DNA from: Blastocatellia bacterium
GTDB taxonomy: Bacteria > Acidobacteriota > Blastocatellia > Chloracidobacteriales > JADJPF01
Assembly: GCA_016713405.1 (NCBI GenBank)
Contig: JADJPF010000022.1
Coordinates: 62,001-126,000, forward strand
Length of the DNA stretch: 64,000 nucleotides
Direction: 5' to 3'
Shown: one piece after another, positions 1 to 7,249 of the stretch
Layout: each line of letters opens with the position of its first letter
Numbering within the stretch: the first letter of the stretch is position 1
Translations under genes and position numbers: made by a program
Notes under the pieces: generated by a model
Databases searched by the model: none
Told to the model about the DNA's origin: nothing
The model's input: only the letters and a program-made list of their open reading frames with translations

Positions 1-19
1 AATGAAAGAGATAAATAAG

Positions 20-316
20 TTAACAGGCATTGCTTGTACTACGTTTAAGATGTTTGAGACTGCGCCAAAGTGCTACTGCAATTAGCATTGGTACACTTCC
101 GGGAACAACAAATAACAAAGCTACAGTGATTTTCTTACCCAAAGGAGATGACATAGCTGATTTAATATTATTTAGAGTTATAGACAGTTGTTGTTTCCAA
201 CTTTCTACCTGAAAGCTTTCTAGCAACATACTAAATCCACGGTAAAGTAAAGCTACTCCGATTGTGCATTGAACTATAACCAAGAAACAGATAAAAATTA
301 ATTGGAAACTTGACAT
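20..316 (-). CDS. Small two-helix membrane protein, unknown function
   Basis: This is a 98-residue protein with an N-terminal hydrophobic helix (about residues 4-28) and a second one (about 61-85), separated by a polar segment with several glutamines and lysines. That suggests an inner-membrane hairpin protein. No family is recognised. It is followed downstream only by the window edge, and the small zinc-ribbon-like gene lies 32 bp upstream on the same strand, so the two may be co-transcribed. A 60-residue frame on the opposite strand overlaps it but has no features of a protein. Confidence 0.55.
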   Translation of the reverse strand: MSSFQLIFICFLVIVQCTIGVALLYRGFSMLLESFQVESWKQQLSITLNNIKSAMSSPLGKKITVALLFVVPGSVPMLIAVALWRSLKHLKRSTSNAC

Positions 317-348
317 TTTCTTAACCCTCTTTTCCTAAGCTTTAATAA

Positions 349-540
349 CTAAGCTGCACGTGGTGTTTTTTTCTCAGGTGCGTTTGGCATTGCTGTTACT
401 ACTCGTTTTTCTGGCTCATCATCAATATTTATTTTTAATCTACGACGTTTGCCACATTCATAACAAGTCATATAATAAGCTCCATCTTCACATCTTCGTG
501 GTGGGCCCCAATAATGTTTATGCAAGATATCAAAAAACAT
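349..540 (-). CDS. Small CxxC protein, possible zinc ribbon
   Basis: This 63-residue protein contains the pair C26-x2-C29 (motif CYECGKRRR) and an earlier Cys17, followed by a basic and then proline/lysine-rich tail. It may be a half zinc ribbon or a dimerising metal-binding peptide. The start is well supported: a GGGGGA ribosome-binding site lies about 6-8 nt upstream of the ATG. Function is unknown. Stand-alone CxxC mini-proteins of this kind are often nucleic-acid or metal binding, but that is inference. Confidence 0.55.
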   Translation of the reverse strand: MFFDILHKHYWGPPRRCEDGAYYMTCYECGKRRRLKINIDDEPEKRVVTAMPNAPEKKTPRAA

Positions 541-934
541 AGTGCTTCCCCCTTTGACTTTTAGCTCAATTACGTTTGCCTCTTTAAGAACGTAGTTGAG
601 GAAATTTATTGCATAAAATTTTTTGGTTTTTGCTATTTTCTAAGAACTTTTTTACAGCTTGGAAACTTAGCAACTTTCGCGCCATAAATCTATTTTATAA
701 GGAAAAATAGATTATTTCCTTATAACTTGTTTATAAATAATAGAGATAAAATCTAGTAGGCTTAGTTTTAATTATTTTAAGTTGTTAAAATTTTAGCAAA
801 TAATAAACAATATTGATGTAAATTTAGTTATCACCACAGAGTAGATGACTACTATATTTACATCATAGTTAGTTATAGTCATAGTAGTATGACATTAATC
901 AGTAAAATAAATAGTTTTTATTAGAAATTTACTT
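541..934. other. AT-rich intergenic region with small inverted repeats
   Basis: No convincing gene lies in these 394 bases. Two inverted repeats are visible: GATGTAAAT (815-823) with ATTTACATC (856-864), and a tight hairpin GTCATA-GTAG-TATGAC (878-893) just downstream of the kinase stop codon. The latter could end the kinase transcript, but there is no U-tract. The promoter of the small CxxC gene must also lie here. Confidence 0.4.
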
Positions 935-1978
935 TTATTGAGTAAGATTTTTTTCTAGCAGGATTTTATTTAATTCAGCAGCTAGGTCTAAAGTAGAAGG
1001 GAAGCGTCGGTTAGGCTCTTTAGCTAAACTACGTAAAATTAATTCTTCTATTTTAGGATCAATATCAGGGCAAATAGCTTTTGGTGACGGAGGAGTTTCC
1101 CGAATATGTCTAAACATTATGCTAGTAGGGCTACCACTATGAAATGGCAATTTCCCTGTTAACATTTCAAATAATAAAACACCTAAACTATAAACATCTG
1201 ACCTACCATCAATAACTTTTTCACCTAAGCAATGTTCTGGAGACATATAAGAAGGTGTCCCAAAAACTATACCCGGGCCAGTATTAATACGATTACCATT
1301 AAGTAAACTTTTGGCAATACCAAAATCTATAACTTTGACTACTTCGCTACCATCATCCATTTTATGTAAAACAATATTGCCAGGCTTTAAGTCACGATGA
1401 ACTATACCACGACTATGAGCAACATTAAGGGCTGCACAAATTGGAGTTATGATTGCAACACATTCTGATAGATTTAATTGTTTTTTCTGTTTTATTCTTG
1501 TTAATAAAGTCTGTCCTTGCAATAGTTCCATTACAATAAAAGGAATATTTTGTTCTGTATAATCAAAATCGTAGATTGCAATTACATTTGGATGTTTAAT
1601 TGAAGCTGTAGTAACAGCTTCTAAGTGAAAGCGTTTAACTTTTATTGGATCATTAGCAAGTTCTGAAAATAATATTTTTAATGCTGTTTTGTCTTGTATT
1701 AGCAAACGTTCAGTAAGATATACTTTTGAACCCCCTCCTTCCCCCAATAAATCTAAGATTTTATATTTTCCTTTTATAATTTTATTAGAAAGTTCACTAG
1801 ATGTCTTTTTTTCACTATAACCAAAAGTGCGCTCAATTTGTTGTTGTGAATTGCTTAAAATACCTTCATCTAGTTCCAAAGCTCCCAAAGATAAAGTTTT
1901 ATCTAATTCTTTATTTTCTTCTTTATTTTCTTCTTTAACTAAATCTTCAACCAAAGTTCTTTGCTTATTTTTGGGCAT
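935..1978 (-). CDS. Soluble Hanks-type serine/threonine protein kinase
   Basis: This is a 347-residue kinase. The catalytic domain runs from about residue 70 to 340 and has all key motifs: glycine-rich loop GEGGGSKVY (79-87), ATP-binding lysine K101, catalytic loop HRDLKPGN (194-201), DFG metal-binding loop (218-220) and an activation segment ending GTPSYMSPE. The 70-residue N-terminal extension is acidic/polar and contains a short KEEN tandem repeat. There is no transmembrane segment or sensor domain, so it is a cytoplasmic kinase whose input is unknown. It is monocistronic. Phosphorylation targets cannot be read from the sequence. Confidence 0.93.
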   Translation of the reverse strand: MPKNKQRTLVEDLVKEENKEENKELDKTLSLGALELDEGILSNSQQQIERTFGYSEKKTSSELSNKIIKGKYKILDLLGEGGGSKVYLTERLLIQDKTALKILFSELANDPIKVKRFHLEAVTTASIKHPNVIAIYDFDYTEQNIPFIVMELLQGQTLLTRIKQKKQLNLSECVAIITPICAALNVAHSRGIVHRDLKPGNIVLHKMDDGSEVVKVIDFGIAKSLLNGNRINTGPGIVFGTPSYMSPEHCLGEKVIDGRSDVYSLGVLLFEMLTGKLPFHSGSPTSIMFRHIRETPPSPKAICPDIDPKIEELILRSLAKEPNRRFPSTLDLAAELNKILLEKNLTQ

Positions 1979-2079
1979 AATTAAAAAAATACTTTTTCTG
2001 ACTTTTTATTAAAGAATTATATACCAACTTAAAAAATATAAATTATTATTTTAATAATTATTAGGTAAGATAATAAAGC

Positions 2080-2119
2080 AAAACAGCATTGATCTTTTCT
2101 CAAAGACCAATGCTGTTTT
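2080..2119 (-). terminator. Terminator of ferritin-like gene, copy 1
   Basis: An 18-bp near-perfect hairpin (2080-2097 with 2102-2119, four-base loop) is flanked by A and T tracts, so it can act in either direction. It follows the stop codon of the first ferritin-like gene by 22 bp. The second copy has an equivalent hairpin at 2955-2994. Confidence 0.8.
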
Positions 2120-2141
2120 AAGCAAAAATTTTGCTTTTTAA

Positions 2142-2735
2142 TTAACCAAGATAGGATTTGCTGTTAGCAAATTCGCCTAAAGCATTGGTTAAAATAGCAG
2201 TGTGAGCAGCTTCATCAGCAGCAATAGCAGAAGCAGCTTTAATAACATCTTTGCTTTCAAAGTTAGCAACATTAGCTAAGTAAGCTTTGGTTGCTTGTTC
2301 TTCTAATCTAGCGGCTAATTTAATAATATCGCCTTCAGAAGCAAGAGCAGTTACGCCAACGCCTTTAGCAATAGCAGCAACATCATAATTAGCTAAAGCA
2401 TCAACTGGTTTGCCACCAAATTTCTTAATTGTTGCAGCTAAAGCATCTCTGTGTTGTTCGTGTTGTTTCAAGAACTTAACAGCTAATTTTAAGACTGGGT
2501 CAGATAGTAATTTTGTACCAGCACCAGCATTGTAAGCAGCAATAGCTTGGTGTTCAAGACCTAAAGCAACGTTCATGATTTTGACATCGCCATCTTTGCC
2601 TAAAGCTAAAGAACTAACTGGATTAGAAAAAATTACGGAACTAGAAACACCAGCCATAGCAGCTAGTTTTAAAAAGTTACGACGGGTTTGAACATCTAAT
2701 GATTCAAAGAATTTAATTTTTCTGTCAGCGGACAT
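2142..2735 (-). CDS. Tat-exported ferritin-like domain protein, copy 1
   Basis: The 197-residue protein has an N-terminal twin-arginine signal (RRNFLKLAAMAG, residues 18-29) and a ferritin-like four-helix domain. Helices carry glutamate/histidine sets such as GLEHQ, KQHEQHRD, RLEEQATKAY and DEAAHTA, which fit a di-iron or DUF4439-type fold. The likely location is the periplasm. The role (iron or peroxide handling) is inferred from the fold only. The gene is identical, base for base as far as I can compare, to the copy at 3017-3610. It has a good SD (AAGGAGAAA), its own leader hairpin and its own terminator. The strongly restricted codon choice suggests high expression. Confidence 0.85.
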   Translation of the reverse strand: MSADRKIKFFESLDVQTRRNFLKLAAMAGVSSSVIFSNPVSSLALGKDGDVKIMNVALGLEHQAIAAYNAGAGTKLLSDPVLKLAVKFLKQHEQHRDALAATIKKFGGKPVDALANYDVAAIAKGVGVTALASEGDIIKLAARLEEQATKAYLANVANFESKDVIKAASAIAADEAAHTAILTNALGEFANSKSYLG

Positions 2736-2751
2736 TATTATTTCTCCTTAA

Positions 2752-2785
2752 ACTTCTACCCTGGCTCATTGACCATCGGGCAAGT
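2752..2785 (-). promoter_or_regulatory. Conserved leader hairpin of ferritin-like gene, copy 1
   Basis: On the minus strand this 34-nt stretch can fold with an ACT/AGT outer pairing, CCC/GGG and TGG/CCA stems and an eight-base loop. It ends 17 nt before the start codon. The same 34 nt are unchanged upstream of copy 2 (3626-3659), although bases on both sides differ, so it is probably a constrained part of the 5' UTR. No known riboswitch class is recognised. Confidence 0.4.
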
Positions 2786-2840
2786 ACTAAAAATTTATTT
2801 GGATTTGATTAGCAAGATTTGATTTTCTATCTATAGTTAC

Positions 2841-2874
2841 GTTTCACATTTGAAATTGGATTTTATTTCAAATG
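2841..2874. promoter_or_regulatory. Palindromes upstream of ferritin-like copy 1
   Basis: GTTTCACATTTGAAAT (2841-2856) differs by one base from the GTTTCA-N4-TGAAAC operator of the XRE/Rad52 locus. It overlaps a longer inverted repeat, CATTTGAAA (2847-2855) with TTTCAAATG (2866-2874). It sits about 105 bp upstream of the start codon, a position suited to promoter control. Regulation is inferred only. Confidence 0.3.
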
Positions 2875-2954
2875 ATTTTGTGCAAGATTTCACCTAATTT
2901 TAACAATCTTTAAGCTAAACTAATTTAGAAAATTAGCTGCACATTGTCTAAAGT

Positions 2955-2994
2955 AAAACAGCACTGATCTTTTCTTAAAGATCAATGCTGTTTT
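2955..2994 (-). terminator. Terminator of ferritin-like gene, copy 2
   Basis: An 18-bp hairpin (2955-2972 with 2977-2994) lies 22 bp after the stop codon of copy 2. It is the counterpart of 2080-2119, with compensated or silent base differences. Confidence 0.8.
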
Positions 2995-3016
2995 AAGCAA
3001 AAATTTTGCTTTTTAA

Positions 3017-3610
3017 TTAACCAAGATAGGATTTGCTGTTAGCAAATTCGCCTAAAGCATTGGTTAAAATAGCAGTGTGAGCAGCTTCATCAGCAGCAAT
3101 AGCAGAAGCAGCTTTAATAACATCTTTGCTTTCAAAGTTAGCAACATTAGCTAAGTAAGCTTTGGTTGCTTGTTCTTCTAATCTAGCGGCTAATTTAATA
3201 ATATCGCCTTCAGAAGCAAGAGCAGTTACGCCAACGCCTTTAGCAATAGCAGCAACATCATAATTAGCTAAAGCATCAACTGGTTTGCCACCAAATTTCT
3301 TAATTGTTGCAGCTAAAGCATCTCTGTGTTGTTCGTGTTGTTTCAAGAACTTAACAGCTAATTTTAAGACTGGGTCAGATAGTAATTTTGTACCAGCACC
3401 AGCATTGTAAGCAGCAATAGCTTGGTGTTCAAGACCTAAAGCAACGTTCATGATTTTGACATCGCCATCTTTGCCTAAAGCTAAAGAACTAACTGGATTA
3501 GAAAAAATTACGGAACTAGAAACACCAGCCATAGCAGCTAGTTTTAAAAAGTTACGACGGGTTTGAACATCTAATGATTCAAAGAATTTAATTTTTCTGT
3601 CAGCGGACAT
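3017..3610 (-). CDS. Tat-exported ferritin-like domain protein, copy 2
   Basis: This encodes the same 197-residue protein as 2142-2735, with the Tat motif RRNFLKLAAMAG and the same helical Glu/His pattern. The start follows an AGGAGGAAT SD that differs slightly from copy 1. The gene lies 875 bp upstream of copy 1 in transcription order and is separated from it by its own terminator and by copy 1's promoter region, so the copies are independent transcription units. A zero-difference coding region next to diverged flanks suggests recent gene conversion or strong dosage selection. Confidence 0.85.
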   Translation of the reverse strand: MSADRKIKFFESLDVQTRRNFLKLAAMAGVSSSVIFSNPVSSLALGKDGDVKIMNVALGLEHQAIAAYNAGAGTKLLSDPVLKLAVKFLKQHEQHRDALAATIKKFGGKPVDALANYDVAAIAKGVGVTALASEGDIIKLAARLEEQATKAYLANVANFESKDVIKAASAIAADEAAHTAILTNALGEFANSKSYLG

Positions 3611-3625
3611 TATTATTCCTCCTTA

Positions 3626-3659
3626 ACTTCTACCCTGGCTCATTGACCATCGGGCAAGT
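3626..3659 (-). promoter_or_regulatory. Conserved leader hairpin of ferritin-like gene, copy 2
   Basis: This is the same 34-nt foldable leader as at 2752-2785, ending 15 nt before the start codon. Its exact retention while neighbouring bases changed is the main argument for function. Confidence 0.4.
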
Positions 3660-3714
3660 GCTAAAAATTTGTTTGGATTTGATTAGCAAGATTTGATTTT
3701 CTATCTATTACTAC

Positions 3715-3730
3715 GTTTCACATTTGAAAT
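3715..3730. promoter_or_regulatory. Operator-like palindrome upstream of ferritin-like copy 2
   Basis: GTTTCACATTTGAAAT again lies about 105 bp upstream of the start. Here the longer inverted repeat seen at copy 1 is partly lost, while this 16-mer is kept. Confidence 0.3.
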
Positions 3731-3959
3731 TGGATTTTATTTCAAAAAATTTTTTCATAAAAATTTCTCCGGTTTTTAATGTTAAAACTAGATTAGTTTA
3801 GGTAAATCAGTTTAGCTAGAAGAATGGATTTCTAACCATTGCTAAACTGCCACGGGAAATTTTTAGTAGTGTAAAGATAGAATTTACAGTTCGTTAGTCT
3901 ATGCAACTGTCTTAATTGAGTCAATCTGTAATTCCGCAAATACCCTAATTACTTATTTT

Positions 3960-5849
3960 CTAGGTTGTGGAAGCAAATTCCTTTTCATACATACTATCTA
4001 GCAATTCTTGATATTTTTGTGTTACTTCTCGGCGTTTTACCTTTAATGTAGGAGTGAGTTCGCCATTTTCAATAGAAAAATCTCTAGGCAAAATACTAAA
4101 TTTCTTAATTCTTTCATAAGAAGCTAATTCCCGGTTTTTTTTAGCAATTTCTTCCTCAATTAGCATACGTATTTGGTGTTTTTTTGCTAGTGCGGCTAGA
4201 TCGCTAGTCTTTATTTTTTCTTTAGCAGCGTAGTTTGTAATTGTTTCTGGATTAAGTGTTATTAAAGCTGTTAAATAATTACGTCTATCTCCATAAACCA
4301 TTGCATTATTAATAAATGGTGAACTTTTTAAAACATTTTCAATATTCTGTGGTGCAATATTTTTTCCTCCAGAAGTAATAATTATATCTTTTTTGCGATC
4401 AGTGATTATTAAGTTACCTTCATCATCAAAATGCCCAATATCGCCTGAATAATACCAACCATCAACAAATGCCTGTTTGGTAGCTTCTGGATCTTTATAA
4501 TAGCCCTGACAAACTCCACCACCACGAATCAAAATCTCTCCATCTTCAGCAATCTTTACTTCTACATCAGGAATTGGTGTTCCAACCGTACCTACTCGTA
4601 AAGCCTCTGGACGAGTTATAGTAGCTGGTGCAGAGGTTTCTGTAGCTCCATAAGCTTCCATTACTGGCATTCCTACATTAGCAAAGAACTCAGAAATATT
4701 TACTCCAAGCGGTGCGCCACCAGAAATAATAGATTTAACTCTTCCACCTAAACGAGCGCGAATTTTTTCAAAAACTAATTTTTCTGCCAACCAGTATTTT
4801 AACTCTAAGACTATTCCTATTTTACGATGTTTTTGTTTTCGTTTTGCTACCTGACGACCAACATTAACAGCCCAAAGGAAAATATTGCGTTTAATCCAAC
4901 TTCCATCCATTACAGCAGTCATTACACCATTATAAATTTTTTCAAAAAACCTTGGCACCCCGTAAAGAATAGTTGGACGAATATCTAAAATATCTGCTGC
5001 TACGGTTTCTAGTTTTTCTACAAATCCAACTGTCCCTCCATTATGTATAGAAAAATACAAACAACCCAATCTTTCTAAAACATGTGCAAGTGGTAAGAAA
5101 GAAATAAATGTTTCATGTTCTTGAACACCTGTAGCAACTGATGCCATAGTTGCACAAATAAAACTAATATTCTTGTGTGCTAGCATTGCTCCTTTTGGCT
5201 GTCCTGTAGTTCCAGATGTATAAATAATTATTGCTGTATCTTCTAAATTAAGTTTATTAATTGATTGTGTTAGCAATTCCTCATCTGTGTCCAAGTGTTC
5301 TTGTCCAAGTGCTAAAATATCTTCAAAAAATTGTAGTTTGGTCTTTTTAGGTAATTTTATTTTTTCTCCAACATCTACTAAAATTATTTTTTCTAAATAT
5401 TTTAGTTCTTCTATAACTTCAAGTATCTTTTCTATTTTTTCTTGATTATCTACAATTAAAAATCTAGCTTCACAATGATTAAGAATATAAGCAATACTTT
5501 TAGCTGTACTGCTAGGATAAATAGCTACTGTTATTGCGCCTGCAATCATTACACCTAGATCAGAATAGGCAAATTCTGGGCGGTTAGCTGAAATTATTGC
5601 AACTTTTTCACCTCTTTCTAAACCTAGTGCTAGAAGTCCTGCTGCCATTTGTGAAACTTTTCTACCATATTCTGCCCAGGTTATATCTTGGAACTGACCA
5701 TTGTTTTTGACTTTTAATGCAATTCTTTCTGGGTGCTTTTTAGCCCGTTGCAATAGTATTAAAGGTATTGCTTCTAAGGTTAAAGGATTGATTTGCTTTG
5801 TTTTAGTTTGTTCTTTCTTATTAGTAGTTTTGGATACACTTTTAGCCAT
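3960..5849 (-). CDS. Long-chain acyl-CoA synthetase (AMP-forming)
   Basis: This 629-residue ANL-superfamily enzyme activates a fatty acid to acyl-AMP and then acyl-CoA. Visible motifs are the phosphate-binding loop YTSGTTGQPKG (about residue 210), the adenine-binding YGATE, the ribose-binding YSGDIG and the hinge/CoA part TDRKKDIIITSGGKNI. The length fits the FadD/FAA long-chain type. An N-terminal lysine-rich tail of about 25 residues precedes the domain. It is a single gene, separated from the divergent cNMP regulator by 168 bp. It may feed the acyl-CoA dehydrogenase/hydratase operon at 51.4-54.6 kb, but that link is inferred from function only. Confidence 0.93.
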   Translation of the reverse strand: MAKSVSKTTNKKEQTKTKQINPLTLEAIPLILLQRAKKHPERIALKVKNNGQFQDITWAEYGRKVSQMAAGLLALGLERGEKVAIISANRPEFAYSDLGVMIAGAITVAIYPSSTAKSIAYILNHCEARFLIVDNQEKIEKILEVIEELKYLEKIILVDVGEKIKLPKKTKLQFFEDILALGQEHLDTDEELLTQSINKLNLEDTAIIIYTSGTTGQPKGAMLAHKNISFICATMASVATGVQEHETFISFLPLAHVLERLGCLYFSIHNGGTVGFVEKLETVAADILDIRPTILYGVPRFFEKIYNGVMTAVMDGSWIKRNIFLWAVNVGRQVAKRKQKHRKIGIVLELKYWLAEKLVFEKIRARLGGRVKSIISGGAPLGVNISEFFANVGMPVMEAYGATETSAPATITRPEALRVGTVGTPIPDVEVKIAEDGEILIRGGGVCQGYYKDPEATKQAFVDGWYYSGDIGHFDDEGNLIITDRKKDIIITSGGKNIAPQNIENVLKSSPFINNAMVYGDRRNYLTALITLNPETITNYAAKEKIKTSDLAALAKKHQIRMLIEEEIAKKNRELASYERIKKFSILPRDFSIENGELTPTLKVKRREVTQKYQELLDSMYEKEFASTT

Positions 5850-6017
5850 AATTATTTATTTGTAGTTCTGATTGTAAGATAAATATTGCTTATAAAAATA
5901 CTTGCTAAGGTTAATGCAGAATTAAGCGAGTTGACAACAAATTTGTTAAATGGCACATTGAAAAACCACAATAATTAAAAATTTATTTTATAGTTATCTA
6001 TTTAGGTAATATACACT

Positions 6018-7082
6018 ATGACATTATCTACTTTGCCCCCAGAAGAACTTGAATTTATAAGAGAATGTGATGTTTTTCTTAATTTAGATTTTGATTTAAT
6101 TCAACAAATCGTTAGTCGTGGAGAAATTGTTACATTAGCCCCAGGAGCAACGCTTTTTGAGATAGGCCAAGTTGTTAGCAATTTTTATGTGGTAAAACGT
6201 GGGCTAGTTGAAATTTGCCGGCCTTCAGCAGAAAACCCTAGTGAAATACGCCCCGTTGCCTATTTAGGAACTTCTGATTCTTTAGGAGAAATGACTTTAC
6301 TAATTGGTAGTACACATGGATCAATTGCCCGTATGCCTGAAGGAGGCTCAGTTTTTGTAATTTCTCGACCTACATTTTTACAACTATTAGATGATTTTCC
6401 AGCATTTACCAAATCTTTACTTATGGTTTTTGCTTATAGATTACAATCTAGCGTAAAAAACCAACGCATTGCTAAACGTCATTTACAAGGTAATTTAAGG
6501 TTTTTTGATTTACCTACAGTAATTCAAACTATTATTGCTTCTAAACTAACAGGAACATTAGTAATTACTAGCGAACAACAAGAACCTGTTGCAGAAGTTA
6601 ATTTCTCTGATGGACAAGTTAAAAGCGCGTTTTTAGCAGATCTTTTTGGAGTAGAAGCATTTTTACAACTTTTTCAACCACCCCCTCAAGATGGATTATT
6701 TAATTTTAAGTCTGGCCCCATCCAACAATCAGATAGCCCCGCTTTAGAAATTAACTTCCCAACTATGAATTTATTGATGGAAGCCGTCCGACTGCAAGAT
6801 GAATTAGCAGAAATGAAAAGCCGATTAAGTGATACAGATACCTTTATTCCTTTAGCAAGTGAATTAGATTGGGATAGTAAAGATTCTAATTATAAGGTTG
6901 CTAAAACCATTTGGGAACTTATTAATAGACAACAATATATTGTTACAGAACTTTGTGCAGCCATTGAACGATCTCATTATTATTGCTACCAAGTATTGCT
7001 ACAACTAATTGATACTAATCAAATTAAGCGTATCCCACTTGATGATATAGAGCTAACTCCTATAACCCAAAATCTTACTTAG
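6018..7082 (+). CDS. Cyclic-nucleotide-binding domain protein with DUF4388
   Basis: This 354-residue protein has an N-terminal cNMP-binding (CAP-type) beta roll at about residues 15-140, with GATLFEIGQ and a GEMTLLIG phosphate-cassette-like turn. A DUF4388 (PATAN-like) domain follows at about 150-235 and a helical C-terminal part after it. There is no HTH of the CRP type, so it is probably a signalling adaptor rather than a transcription factor. DUF4388 proteins are common beside type IV pilus and gliding regulators; this window also has one at 49.2 kb. It is transcribed divergently from the acyl-CoA synthetase. Confidence 0.85.
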   Translation: MTLSTLPPEELEFIRECDVFLNLDFDLIQQIVSRGEIVTLAPGATLFEIGQVVSNFYVVKRGLVEICRPSAENPSEIRPVAYLGTSDSLGEMTLLIGSTHGSIARMPEGGSVFVISRPTFLQLLDDFPAFTKSLLMVFAYRLQSSVKNQRIAKRHLQGNLRFFDLPTVIQTIIASKLTGTLVITSEQQEPVAEVNFSDGQVKSAFLADLFGVEAFLQLFQPPPQDGLFNFKSGPIQQSDSPALEINFPTMNLLMEAVRLQDELAEMKSRLSDTDTFIPLASELDWDSKDSNYKVAKTIWELINRQQYIVTELCAAIERSHYYCYQVLLQLIDTNQIKRIPLDDIELTPITQNLT

Positions 7083-7249
7083 TAAGAGTAAGTAAAAATA
7101 AATAATCCTGCTTAAAGGTAACTTTTTATATTTTATGCCGATAATTACGGGCAAAATGCTAGGTTTTTTAGTTAGAAGTTATTCTTTACTATAAATATTT
7201 ATTATCTTTATTAATTCTTAATAATTAAAAGTCTTATAGGTCAATTAAC

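Larger units (their letters stand above)
2080..3745. repeat. Tandem duplication of the ferritin-like transcription unit
   Basis: Two direct copies of about 790 bp (2080-2870 and 2955-3745) are offset by 875 bp. Each includes terminator, coding region, leader and upstream palindrome. The 594-bp coding parts look identical. The flanks differ at several positions, for example TTTCTCC against TTCCTCC at the SD, and TATAGTTAC against TATTACTAC upstream. Homology stops around 2870/3745. Confidence 0.85.
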
